Positions 1-9,639 of a stretch of 64,000 bases of DNA are shown piece after piece. This DNA comes from Triticum aestivum (taxonomy: Eukaryota > Streptophyta > Magnoliopsida > Poales > Poaceae), in assembly GCF_018294505.1 (NCBI RefSeq), contig NC_057800.1, forward strand, positions 172,417,703 to 172,481,702, given 5' to 3'. The translations under genes and the position numbers were made by a program. Every line of letters begins with the position of its first letter. The first letter of the stretch is position 1. The notes under the pieces are model-generated. The model searched no databases, was not told the DNA's origin, and saw only the letters and a program-made list of their open reading frames with translations.

Positions 1-1640
1 GGAAGAGCAGAGATTGAAGAAGCATGATGGCCGTTGGATGGCCATCCAACAATCACTGCTTGTGCATCAACCTTTTTTAGGAAAGCCTCAAATCTGTGGA
101 AAACATCATACAGCCCATTTGCCAATATTTCTAATAATTTACAGCCCATTTGCTAATTATTAAGGTTTTTTTGGAGCCCATATTCTTTTTGTTAGCATTA
201 CTGATGGGCCATTTTCTCGGCCAGCCGAATGAAAGCTCTCCTCGTCTTGAAAGATTTGCAGCCCAACAGGCCTGACAAAGCGACTTACTTGGCAAATCAC
301 AAAAAAACTGGGTTGTGGCCGTGGACCCAGCTGTCAGCCCCTCCACGTATAGTACTCTTCTAATGGAATGTCGTTGACCATGTTGACCACGCCGCACCGA
401 GAGCACCAAGGCGGTGGACGATGGCGAGGCCTAGGAAGGGGACGACGCGGAGCCAGGGAAGACGCGGAAGTGGATGCCCACGTGGAGAGGAGTACGAGGG
501 TTCACTGGTTCGGCTGCGGTGTGAGGCTGCTATCGCCGCAGGGCCTGGCTAGAGGTGGGAGTAGTAGGGGGCGATGAGGCCTCATCGGCAGCACAGCTGG
601 CCACTGGAGGCAGGAGCAGGCGGTCTCCCCGGTGCTGGTTTGGGCGGCTGGTGCAAGAAAAGCAGCGATTGAAGAAGCAGCAGGACCGTTCGATTCAAAT
701 CCAACGGTTACTGCTGCTAGAGTCGTTTGTTGACTAAGTTAACAAGCCCTGCCTACGCGTCAACTTAGTAGGCCCACAGGTCAGCCTCCTAACCGGTGCA
801 CCCCAGATGTCAGTGGGAGGAATCATTTTTTTTCACGTAATAAGGAGGCAGTTGATTGCGTGCGGCCAGGCCAGCGGAGGGAGTAGGGTGGGCCGGGAAA
901 GCCTGCGCGGCATCACAGCGGGCCACATGAGGAGGGACTAGCCAGTTCCGCTGGCGCTAGTTTAGGCGGCTAGAGTAGGAAGATCAGAGATTGAAGAAGC
1001 ACATCGGCCGTTGGATGGACATCCAACACTAACTGCTGCTAGAATCGTGTGTTCACTGACAAAGCCTTGCGTAAACAAGTCAGCCTCGACATCTGTGGCG
1101 TGTACAGCCCATTTGCTATTACTTTTATAACTTTTACTCATTTTCTAATTCATATGGAATTTATAGCAGCCCGTTTTCATTTTTAGAATTGGCTGGCCAT
1201 TTTCTGGTCAGTACAGGGTCAAAAAAATAACTAAATATGTGGAAATTTTGAAAAATTCGCATTTTTTTTGCTGGGGAACGAAATATTCTTAATCCAAAAA
1301 ATTAATTTAGCCATACTAAAACAAATTTAAAAATAAATTAGTAGTATGTCATGTTAAATCAATAAATATGTATAAGATATCAGTGAAGAACAAAAACAAA
1401 AAAGAAACTTATATCCCATTTGCTATAATTTTTTGGAATTTTCAACCCCTTTTGATATTACTTTTAACAGACATTGACCATACTCTTAAGCCAGGCCGGA
1501 ATGCATCCCTCCTCGTCTTGAAAGATTTGCAGCCTAGTAATTCGGAGAAAACAAATAGGCCTAGCTTGGGTATTCTTCAAAAAGAAATACTGGGCTACCT
1601 ATTTTCCCAACAAACTGGTGCATGAGCATTGAGCTTTATT
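1..1640 (-). repeat. Unclassified tandem repeat family, minus orientation
   Basis: Units here read on the minus strand and recur in plus orientation at 46.6-49.7 kb. Each unit starts near an imperfect palindrome around CCGTTGGAT..ATCCAAC, followed by a stretch reading CTTCAATCTCTG on the minus strand (unit starts near 10-50, 660-710 and 970-1035). Positions 1-870 are collinear, inverted, with about 47.95-49.07 kb, including the GTCAACTTAGT motif and the AGTCGCTTTGTCAGGCCTG block. From about 1100 to 1640 only scattered remnants remain, such as the CCTCGTCTTGAAAGATTTGCAGCC block at 1507-1533. No coding region is convincing. It may be subterminal sequence of a CACTA element, because the plus copy runs into a CACTA end, but that is inference. 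Confidence 0.7.
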
Positions 1641-2238
1641 TATTTATTTACTTATTTATGTTTAGGGGACCATGAGCATGTACCTGGGCCGGATTCATGT
1701 GAGATCCTCCCTTCCAGTTAATTATGGGCTTCTCTATTGGGCCTTCATCAGTGGGCTGCATGTTATCAACAAGTGGAAAATGTGTTCCGAGTTTCAAAAA
1801 AAAGGTGTTCCGTACGATAAATAGTATGCGCTACGTACGGTACGGGGCACTAAAGGATCGAACCATGCAACGAATTCCAAAACATTGTGTTTGTCGTTCT
1901 AACAACACATTTATTCAACCAACAGACGAAATATACTACTGATTGTACATTGAAAACAGCAGCAGCAGCAACCAGGGCTGGGGGTGCAACAGAAGCAGTA
2001 AGCAGGCCAGAAGAGTGAAGATGCAGCTATTGCTTCCAAACCAAACATCAGCCATCATTACAAAAGGGCTACCAAAAAATAACAAGTGTATGCATCAAAC
2101 TAAATAAAGATCCTACTACACCAAGTGTACGCAACTAACTAACTGGCTCAGTTAGACATTACTATTTATTAAGCTGTGGAGATTGGCTGACGGCTTGAAC
2201 CAGATGGGTGCCTGACGGGGGAAACTCCAGCCAGTAGG
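1641..2238. other. Intergenic; 3' flank of the F-box pseudogene
   Basis: No gene is seen. On the minus strand an AATAAA-type signal (TTTATT near 2164 on the plus strand) lies about 75 bases downstream of the F-box stop codon and could be its poly(A) signal. A short CAG-type triplet run sits near 1958-1972. Confidence 0.4.
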
Positions 2239-3583
2239 TCAAAGTCTGATACTTGCGAACCTCTCTCCTACTTTGGGCTGCAGAGCATGGCGGCACATAT
2301 CAGGGTATGGTGCATGCAGAGACGCATGGTACGCCATGTACACACAGTTTTGCCTGATGAACGAAACTGCGCTGCCATCATGATCCTTGCCGTCGGTTAT
2401 CTCCTGGTTAATCAGATAATTCAGTCCGACAAACAGAGAACGTGTACCAAGGCTACTTACCATCCTCCAGTCAAAAATTCCTGAAAGCCCGGAGAAGCTA
2501 GGATCCTGCTCAAAGACCTTGTAGTGACTGTGATTGTATTCCACGAAACAACACATCCGGTACGTGCGAACGATCATCAATCTTTCATCGTCGTCCGATC
2601 GAGCCAGGAACCACCTGCAACTGCCATGCCGCTTTTCTTTGAAAGGTTCCGGGATTAGGAAGGGTAGGGACACCAGGCGGCCTACAACATCATATCAAGT
2701 TGGAGTCAAATAAAAAACGGCTCTTGGTTTAGTCAATCTTAAGAACAGCATGTTATGAGCATGAATATTTTTTTAGCAAATGTTGACAGTAATATAAGCA
2801 AGCCATCATGATATCATAGGAAAGTAACATACTGCTGTAACAGCCGTTTGTAGCGATGACTGGAGTAGGCCAGCAATACGTCCAGCCATAGAAGGAGTCG
2901 ACAGTGTAAATGACGCCCTTGTGTTCAATGGCATCAGAGAACCTTGGAGGATGTATGATCCTGCGATGCACGTGCAAATTTATCCACTTGCCGCATTGAC
3001 CTGTCAGATAGGCGAGACCGCGATTGAAGAACGCAATTAGCCTGAAGTCTTTATAATTCGCAGATCATGTGGGCACTTGGGATATTACAACCTTGAGCAA
3101 ATCAAACTTTGTATCATGTTGGCTACTGTAAGATTCCGAGTATTCTGGGCCGCGGTGCCAAAGCAGTGTAGTGTTAATCGAAGGAAGGGGGATCAATCGC
3201 CGGGTGTAGACCTCCACGAGCATCCAGCTGCTGCGACCGTCGACGAGCACCATCCAAGACGTGTTCATGCCGACCCAGTACATACCGTTAATGTAGTTGA
3301 GGCTGACGGGGATCGGATCGCATTCAAGGGGGTTGATGCTCACCACCCTGCGATCGTTATGCTGCGTGACACGCCGTTTTTGAAGATCAGGCGGCATCAG
3401 CAAGCAAGGAGCTGGCTTAAAAAGCTCTGGCCTGAGGGCTTTGAGTCAATGGTACAGAACCGACGAGCACGCGGCGAGCGGCATGGTACTGAGATTGTCC
3501 ACATGCGAAACAATGAGCTTGTTTACCTCTGTGGGGAGCGAATTCCAGCCACTCTTTCGGCGGACGCTGCTCGGTTCTGCCAT
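2239..3583 (-). pseudogene. F-box protein with DUF295 domain, two in-frame stops
   Basis: F-box proteins of the plant DUF295 class are substrate adaptors of SCF ubiquitin ligases. The frame opens at ATG 3583, in good position before an F-box (WNSLPTEV motif around residues 13-20). It runs through a DUF295 region with segments such as SINPLECDP, INGMYWVGMN and FSDAIEHKGVIYTV. A 151-bp GT-AG intron (2832-2682) joins in frame to a second exon (2681-2239) with the WRMVSSLGTRSLFVGLNY segment typical of the family. Total length would be 397 residues, normal for this family. Two in-frame TGA codons (3446-3448 and 3065-3067) interrupt exon 1 without any shift of frame, so the copy is probably inactive. 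Both could be former CGA (Arg) codons. The domain call rests on motif recognition. Confidence 0.82.
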
Positions 3584-3929
3584 TGTTAGTGCTTGGGTTT
3601 CGAACGAGGGGAGAGGCGCCTTAGCGGGGATGGAAGATTGGACGAGATTATGTGCGGACAAAGATGGAGAAGCAAATATGTGCTGCGGGAAGTGGACAGG
3701 TGATGATGACTACGGCATGCCGCTTGACTTACGAGACACATACCAGCAGCGTAGGGTCATGTCGATGCCAGACAACTTGCTTGAGTGATCACAGTACTGG
3801 TACTCCCTACAATGATATGCCCTAACTTGCTTGAGTAGAGTAGTAGAGTAGGACTCTGCTCTACTACTAGCACCGGAAGAGTAGTATATTCTAATCTATA
3901 ATAGTTACAAACTTCAATGCCCGAGCGTG

Positions 3930-4194
3930 GAACAACTACGAACCATGCTCAAAGACCGTGTCTACATGGTGTTTGGACATGGGCGACAACCTCAACGCCA
4001 ACGGTGCTGCTCCCATTGCACCGTATGTGTTTCTGTCCTTCCTGTTCGAAATCGTGGTAAAATTCATGTTTCTACTCTGTATCCTACTACTATGCTAGTC
4101 CACATGATTAGTTGCGAACGATGACTTCTTCCCTGACCTCGGCAACCTCATCCTCGACGAGATGGGCGACAACATCAACGCCGGCAACCAGTGA
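3930..4194 (+). pseudogene. Exon-like fragments with a repeated MGDN motif
   Basis: Two short coding-looking pieces share a motif: MGDNLNANG encoded around 3976-4004 and MGDNINAGNQ followed by a stop at 4162-4194. The second follows a plausible splice acceptor (TTAG at 4108-4111) and reads without stops from 4112. I do not recognise the family. They may be relics of a duplicated gene fragment captured near the F-box gene, or chance. Confidence 0.25.
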
Positions 4195-4439
4195 GATACA
4201 GGGTGTAGGAAGCGGTTTGGGAATTTGCATGCCTTTCCAACCAGTGAGATACTCCGTACAAAGTACGACAGAGAAATAACCACAGAGAAAGAAGCTAAAA
4301 GTAAACAATCAAACGAGCATTTTTGCATTTGTTTTGCATTGAATCGTTTCACAAGCTTGACTAGTGTTGTTTTTCTACTTTTACAAAAACCGCATCGTAA
4401 TGTTAAAACGTGCATTTGCACGTACATAAGTAATAGTAG

Positions 4440-4529
4440 TACTGCCTCCGTCTAGGTGTATAAGTCTTCCCTCCTTCTTGGTCATGGTGCACAACCAAAG
4501 ATGACTTATTGACCTGGACGGAGGGAGTA
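4440..4529. mobile_element. Stowaway-type MITE, about 90 bp
   Basis: The ends are inverted (TACTGCCTCCGTC and GACGGAGGGAGTA) and flanked by TA, as for Tc1/mariner-type MITEs. The interior contains two inverted ATAAGTC-type arms. A truncated copy in the opposite orientation lies at 6987-7060. Confidence 0.85.
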
Positions 4530-4566
4530 TCACAGTCTGCAAGCATATATCGAGAGAGACATGTAG

Positions 4567-4923
4567 TGTGATAGTGGAAAAAATTTATATGAGACCAGGT
4601 CTCACGGTTAGCAGGTGAGACCCGTCCTGATGNNNNNNNNNNNNNNNNNNNNNNNNNNNNNNNNNNNNNNNNNNNNNNNNNNNNNNNNNNNNNNNNNNNN
4701 NNNNNNNNNNNNNNNNNNNNNNNNNNNNNNNNNNNNNNNNNNNNNNNNNNNNNNNNNNNNNNNNNNNNNNNNNNNNNNNNNNNNNNNNNNNCATCTAATG
4801 TCTCCCCCCCCTAATTTTAAGTGGGGGTGGGGGATGCTTTGTGATTTGTGAATGCCACGTGTCATCCATCAGGATGGGTCTCGCGTGAGACCTGGTCTCA
4901 TAGAATTATTTTCCTGTGATAGT
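4567..4923. mobile_element. Mutator-like MITE with 9-bp target duplication
   Basis: The direct repeat TGTGATAGT occurs at 4567-4575 and 4915-4923. Between them (4576-4914) the ends form inverted repeats of at least 30 bp: one starts GGAAAAAATTTATATGAGAC and the other, read on the minus strand, GGAAAATAATTCTATGAGAC. The TIR includes a palindromic core, GAGACCAGGTCTC. A 9-bp duplication with long TIRs fits the Mutator superfamily. The middle is hidden by 159 N (4633-4791), so internal coding capacity cannot be judged, but the total length suggests a MITE. Confidence 0.75.
4633..4791. other. Assembly gap (159 N)
   Basis: Run of undetermined bases inside the Mutator-like MITE. An inverted-repeat element is a likely cause of the failed assembly. 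Confidence 0.99.
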
Positions 4924-5103
4924 ATATAGTAAAGTTTGTGCTATATGCACGTACTTGCAAAATGCGTACGAATACACAAGGTTTCCAAACTTTCCCTTTT
5001 ACATACTTAATTAAGGACGCTAAAAATTCCTGAACGTTCGGGATTAATCATTTGCCTCCCAAAACTAATGAGATCGCCTTACGAAACAAAAATTATACTC
5101 CTC

Positions 5104-5887
5104 CTAAAAGCCATGGCGCTCGCGGGAGCCCTTGTGGCGCACCACGAGTGCCCTGGTGCGCGGCCATTTCCCAGTGCGCCGACACAACGCCTCTTCCTCA
5201 GCCTCGCAACTCGCGAGGTGCTGATTGGCGGCTTGCCGGCGGGCGAGCGCGATCTCACCGGTGTGGTGATCCAGCGCCAACAGGTACTCCTCCTCACTGG
5301 AAGCATGCACCCGGTCCACATACCACCAAGCGTAGATGAGGCGCTTGGGCCCGACTGCACTCAGGGCGTCGGCACGGGCGTCCTCCGCCCCCCTCACGGC
5401 CCTCGCACGAGCCTTTTGCCAAAGAGCCAATTGCCTGACTCTCTCGGATGCGACATAGGCCTCCCAGGCAGCTTGTTTCGCAGTGCGCTTCTCTTCCTCG
5501 GCCTTCTTCTCCGCCTCTATTTTGGCACGCTCTGCTGGAGGCAAAGCCTCCCACAAGGCGACATCCATTTATTTCCAAATCTCCTCAAGGCAGGGGGGCT
5601 CGGCGGGCGGCGTGGCGTTCTCCTCGTAGCGGGGAGCCGACGCGTCCTCCGCCGCGCGTGCTAGCGAGATTGGGAATGCCGACGCGTCGCGGCGAGGAGC
5701 GGAACACCGATGCGTCCTCCTCGACTAGTGGCGGCGAGGAACGGAATGGCGACGCGTCGCGTAGCGGCGAGGAGCGGAACACCGACGCGTCCTCCTCGAC
5801 TAGTGGCGTCGAGGAACCGAACGGCGACGCGTGACCGTCCGCGCGGTGCAGCGAGGGGCTACTAGGGCTTGGGAGGGGCGATGCCAT
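5104..5887 (-). pseudogene. Unknown Glu/Ala-rich gene with one frameshift and one stop
   Basis: A GC-rich coding-looking stretch begins at ATG 5887 (context ACCACCATGG). It encodes a Ser/Pro-rich start with two tandem copies of a 25-codon unit (core VEEDASVFRSSP). The second copy lacks five bases present in the first (CTACG-type segment, between 5690 and 5691), which shifts the frame. After the shift the old frame resumes as an acidic segment (APRYEENATPPAEPP) and meets an in-frame TAA at 5569-5571. It then continues as MDVALWEALPPAERAKIEAE and a charged helical region rich in Ala, Glu and Arg to the stop at 5104. I do not recognise a domain; the C-terminal half looks like a coiled coil. It is probably a recently broken member of a Triticeae gene family, but I cannot confirm an intact relative. 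Confidence 0.55.
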
Positions 5888-5970
5888 GGTGGTCGACGTG
5901 AGAGGGGGGAGGAGATAGCGATGAACATGAACGTGAGGGGGAGGAGATAGTGATGTCGTGGGAGGCGCAA

Positions 5971-5978
5971 TATTTATA
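5971..5978 (-). promoter_or_regulatory. TATA box
   Basis: TATAAATA on the minus strand, 84 bases upstream of the ATG at 5887 and followed by a CT-rich leader. Position and sequence fit a plant core promoter for the broken gene at 5104-5887. Confidence 0.6.
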
Positions 5979-6021
5979 GCGAGCAATGGCACACCTACGT
6001 AAGATATGGACTGAGCTGCAC

Positions 6022-6116
6022 TAACTTAACTGCCGGTCCAGTTGCGTCACTGACATGTGGGCCAGACCCCTGTTGGGCCCATATGTCAGTGACCAAATGC
6101 ACCTGCAGTTAAGTAA
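6022..6116. repeat. Long imperfect hairpin, about 42-bp arms
   Basis: Arms 6022-6063 and 6075-6116 are inverted copies with a spacer of 11 bases. The inner part (GTCACTGACATGTGGGCC against GGGCCCATATGTCAGTGAC) is nearly perfect. It sits just upstream of the TATA box at 5971 on the minus strand. It could be a small fold-back element or a promoter palindrome; GGGCCCA-type motifs are common plant promoter sites. Confidence 0.65.
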
Positions 6117-6473
6117 CAGCTACGTGGGCATATTTGTTGGATTAAATTACGAGGGAGCGAAGGGGTGGAAATATTGCTGGTCACAACGGATTGGACGAGC
6201 GTGGGGGGAGGAGAGTCATGCATGCAGATTTTTTCACACGGGGTGGAGTTGTGGGACCGCCGGAGGGAGAAGGAGAGTTTGGCAGGCATATTGTTTCCAC
6301 ACATGGAGAGGAAAAAATTTGGAGACGAACGGGCTTCCTGCAGGTATGGAGAACAGTGCATAATAAGTCATCTTGCATGTCGGGCTAGGTATAGTCTCAA
6401 GTCATTAAAAACAAACACGCCCCACACATGTTCGTATTTCAAGGTGCACTAAATTATTGCATGCGATGATTAA
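6117..6473. other. Intergenic, no gene recognised
   Basis: No supported coding region. Short blocks here (CTCAAGTCATTAAAA near 6397) recur near 7131, and the block around 6430-6470 resembles the interior of the MITE at 41467-41793. Confidence 0.4.
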
Positions 6474-6680
6474 GGCTGGCCATAATGGTGGTATCTTAGC
6501 TGGTATCATGCACACGAGAATAGCAAACATGCTGATGTGGCAAAGAATTAAAGAAGAGAGGGGGGTTAGAGTAACTAGAGTTCATGCATGCATTGGTAAA
6601 CACATTTTTTGTGGAGCACGACAACACTAGTTGAGTACTTTTGCAGACTTCAAAAACTATTCCACAATGTGTCAACATTC
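6474..6680. mobile_element. Fragments of MITE sequence (Tourist-like piece inside another repeat)
   Basis: From about 6474 to 6563 the sequence starts GGCTGGCCATAATGG and contains GCTGATGTGGCAAAGAATTA, as in a common grass PIF/Harbinger-type MITE. Both flanks (6430-6470 and 6570-6670) match parts of the interior of the MITE at 41467-41793, such as CAAGGTGCA, GCATGCATTG and the TTTTGCA(G/A)ACT block. The Tourist-like piece therefore appears inserted into a decayed copy of that element. Confidence 0.5.
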
Positions 6681-6728
6681 ACAATGTCAAATCAATATTT
6701 TTACACTCATTATAAAACGTAGTTCTTA

Positions 6729-6960
6729 TACTCCCTCCTTCCTTCTATATAGGGCCTAATGTGTTTTTCGAGGCTAACTTTGACCAAACGTTAGAGCAAT
6801 AATATATGACATGCAACTTACACAAAGCACATCATCAAATTCGTATGTGAAAGGAGCTTTCAATGATATAATTTTCACATTATGCATGTCATGTAGTATT
6901 AATTTTATCAGTAGTCAAAGGCGGTCTTGAAAAACGCATTAGGCCCTATATTGATGGATA
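6729..6960. mobile_element. Stowaway-like MITE, one end damaged
   Basis: The left end reads TACTCCCTCCTTCC and is followed by ATATAGGGCCTAATG. The inverted partner CATTAGGCCCTATAT occurs at 6935-6952 but the terminal GGAGGGAGTA is missing. A TTTGACCAAACG-type block inside is common in this MITE class. Confidence 0.7.
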
Positions 6961-6986
6961 ATGTTTATTTGCTAATTAATAATCAG

Positions 6987-7060
6987 TACTCCCTCCATTT
7001 AGGTGAGCAAGTCATCTTAGATTGTGCACTATGACCAAGGAGGAGGGGAAAACGAGAGAT
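6987..7060. mobile_element. Truncated Stowaway MITE, same family as 4440-4529
   Basis: Starts TACTCCCTCCATTTAGGTG and matches the reverse complement of 4440-4529 through the ATGACCAAG(G/A)AGGA block, then loses similarity. The truncated piece lies between two copies of a 21-bp segment containing TGTTTATTTGCTAATTAAT. Confidence 0.65.
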
Positions 7061-7246
7061 CTTAATGTTTATTTGCTAATTAATAGCATTGCATGCAATG
7101 AACTAACCACTGCATGTCGTGTTTGGTAGTCTCAAGTCATTAAAAGCATGCACACCCACATCTCCTATTGGTTGATATGTCAAGAAACAAGAAACAAGGT
7201 AGAAGTTAATGCACCGCGCCTAAGTGTTTTCGGAGTATTGTAGATA

Positions 7247-7545
7247 TTGATATTTTTAGTACAAATTTGGTTGTGGGATTTCATTGATGCCTGTCAAAGC
7301 GTTGGCAAGTCTGCTATGCGTGACCTGAAGATGAAAGCGTTGAGCATCTCGAAGTTGATCAACAATCTTCAATTGTCAAAGATTAGCCGTTCGGCCAATA
7401 AGGTGGCACACTTAATCGCTAAGTATAGCTTTGACAATAGATTAGATGGTATTCTTGTAAATAACGTACCGCCCTGTGTGGTGAATATTGTATCGAATGA
7501 GTATACTAGTGTGGCTTGTTAATTAATATAAGGTGGTGTTCAAAA
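7247..7545 (+). mobile_element. 3' end of a LINE, RNase H-like C-terminus
   Basis: The plus-strand frame 7247-7522 ends with a segment (ISRSANKVAHLIAKYSF) typical of the C-terminal RNase H-like domain carried by plant LINEs and their relatives. The stop at 7520 is followed by a short 3' tail ending in seven A at about 7538-7545. Upstream domains are absent, as expected for a 5'-truncated LINE insertion. No target duplication was identified. Confidence 0.6.
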
Positions 7546-8060
7546 AAAGTATAAATTTGGTCAAACACTTTGCAAACGGTTGACGGGAGTAAAAAGGACC
7601 AGAGGGAGTATCATGCATGCGGAGTAGGCAAAAAAATTGCTTGTCTAAAAAAGGCAAAAAAATTGCTCATTTATAGCCGGTCGAAGTTTCAAAGGCGCGA
7701 CCGCGCGAGGGAGGCGAAGGTCGTGGGAGGCGCGACGTTTGACGGAATTAAGTGAAGTTACATCCACGCGCCGGCATGGCGTGCGAATAGGCAGAAGCTA
7801 TACCGTCAGGCCTACGATATGGGTCTAGTAGACATGACATCTAGTGGGTCCCACATAGTTCTCGAGAACTCTTTGGGGGCTTGCAGTCGTTTATCCACCG
7901 AGCAAGCCAGCAACCCCACGCCGTTCGCACGCCCTACTCGTCCCCGTCTTCTACCTTACAACAGTTCGCTCCCAGTCGTCCCGTCCTTTCACATTAGTTC
8001 GCTCCCAGTTTTTTTGCGGGGTACAACAGTTCAACTTCTCCTAACCCTCCTCCAAAATCC

Positions 8061-8783
8061 ATGGCCTCCCAAATCTCCATGGTCGCCACTGAGTACCAGG
8101 TTAGAGCCATCACCGGTGATTAGTTCATCGTCATCTACACACGTGGATCCGAGATGGTGAAAGCATGGCTTGCTCGCTTCCTACGCATGTTCAACAGTTC
8201 AACGGATGAGTGGGTCGTTGGGCTAGATGTTGAGTACACCACAATCCTGGGACGAGAGAAGGATCTAAAGGACGAAGAGAGGAAGAAGCCCGCCATGATC
8301 CAGGTTTGCGTACATAACGTTTGCTTGGTCTACCACATATGCCATGCCGACGTTGAGTGCCAGTATTTTAAGAACTTCCTCAAGGAAAAAAGAGTGAAAT
8401 TCGTTACTGTAGGCTTTAAGAACGACAGTGACGTCCTGCGTAGGATAGGTCTCATTGTAGGCCAGCCCTTCGATCTCTAGAAGGCAAGCCTGGTGTCCTC
8501 CTCTCAACCTTCAATGCTGACCCTGGCAGCAACCATGATTGATCCTTCGTACGCTAAACTGAAGAAACCTCATCACGAGTTTCATCATGCAAGGGAGTCG
8601 AAGACATTAGATGAAGATCACATCCTGTATGCAGCAATGGATTCCTACCTTTGTTTAAATATCTACAAGGGTTGGATGAAGAAGCAGAGCCTAGTGTCCG
8701 GTTCAAGCAAAGAAGCGTCGGCGAAGAGGAAGAGGAAGAGGGACGAGGACGAAGTCGAGGACGTGGACTCGGACTCCAAGTAG
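8061..8783 (+). pseudogene. WRN-type 3'-5' exonuclease (DEDDy), two in-frame TAG
   Basis: The single frame from ATG 8061 to the stop at 8783 would encode 240 residues. It shows the DEDDy exonuclease signature. Motif I is GLDVEYT (Asp-x-Glu, near residue 54). Motif II is VGFKNDSDVL (near residue 118). Motif III is ILYAAMDSYLCLNIY (near residues 188-202, with the usual Asp). The family hydrolyses nucleic acid 3' ends; plant members of this size consist of the nuclease domain alone. A basic, acidic-flanked tail (KRKRKRDEDE) could be a nuclear signal. TAG codons at 8121-8123 and 8478-8480 interrupt the frame with no shift; both are explained by CAG-to-TAG. Unless read through, the copy cannot make the full nuclease. 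Confidence 0.85.
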
Positions 8784-9138
8784 GTGGCAGTGCCGTCGCT
8801 CATGCTGGTTCTACTGCAGTGTAAAGCGAACTAGTTGCTTATTAGTTTATTTTCAAGGGTGTGTTGTGCTGAGGCCCCGGCAGAACTATGTTTATGTTCT
8901 TTCTCGTTATTTGAACTCTTTAGTACGTACAGTAGTACTAGTACTATGTCTTACTACTATTCTTCTTGCAGTTGGTACTACTTCTCGTATCTTCGTGTTC
9001 CTACTGTGCTTAATACATTCGTACTAGTAGTATAATTTGGGTCAGTCGATTTGTGAAAGAAGTTCGATGGAGCGAAGGAAGAAGATGACAGAAGAGGTGG
9101 AAGAAGCCCTTCTAGCCATCCATGTTGCATCAAACGGC

Positions 9139-9480
9139 TCACATGACTTGACTGACACAAATTACTCCTTTAGATTGCAGGATCCACGTGGCATTCAAGG
9201 TCTTGAAGGTAGATTCCGCGTCCGCACCCGGTTTGCGGGCTCGACGCGCGCGTGACCGGCTTCCGCCGCGACAGCCACCATGCGCGCCTCCTCCGCGCGG
9301 GCGGAGATGACAATGACTCGCTAGTTCCTCCTCGCCGGCGTGCTGGAGCACGCGCTCGTCCTCTTCTTCGTACGCTGCGTGCATAGAGGCGGCTCCACCA
9401 GCTGCTCGCATGCTTGGCAGCGTGGTGGCATCGCGAGGAGGGACTTCAGACGACATGAGCGGGCGAGCCTTCGGCTTCAT
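9139..9480 (-). CDS. Hypothetical protein, GC-rich, 113 residues
   Basis: A GC-rich minus-strand frame from ATG 9480 (MKPKARPLMSSEVPP) ends at 9139. A TATATAA-type box at 9606-9617 lies at a plausible distance for minus-strand transcription. The middle has an acidic Glu/Asp cluster and the C-terminal half is Gly/Arg-rich. No domain is recognised. Composition and the TATA box favour a real or recently real gene, but the frame could be fortuitous in a GC-rich island. Confidence 0.3.
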   Translation of the reverse strand: MKPKARPLMSSEVPPRDATTLPSMRAAGGAASMHAAYEEEDERVLQHAGEEELASHCHLRPRGGGAHGGCRGGSRSRARRARKPGADAESTFKTLNATWILQSKGVICVSQVM

Positions 9481-9605
9481 GGCATAGGGATGGCGGCGAC
9501 ACGGCGGTGATGGGCGAGAAATTGTTGGCCGGAGCAGGCAGGCGCCGGCATGCGCAACGGTGGCGGTGGCATATTGTTGAGTGCGCGTGTGGGAGCTTAC
9601 TTTAG

Positions 9606-9617
9606 TTTTATATATAA
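9606..9617 (-). promoter_or_regulatory. TATA-like box
   Basis: TTATATATAAAA on the minus strand, about 126 bases upstream of the ATG at 9480. Position fits a core promoter; function is inferred. Confidence 0.35.
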
Positions 9618-9639
9618 GGTTGGTCAAACTTAAAAGAAA

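Noticed and set aside
3065..3448. In-frame TGA codons considered as selenocysteine
   Set aside because: Higher plants lack selenocysteine insertion, and neither position is a redox site. Nonsense mutation is simpler.
3077..3589. Plus-strand frame of 170 codons
   Set aside because: It is the antisense shadow of F-box exon 1, which has recognisable motifs on the minus strand.
5068..5664. Plus-strand frame of 198 codons
   Set aside because: It is the antisense shadow of the GC-rich minus-strand gene, which has a TATA box and a Kozak-like start.
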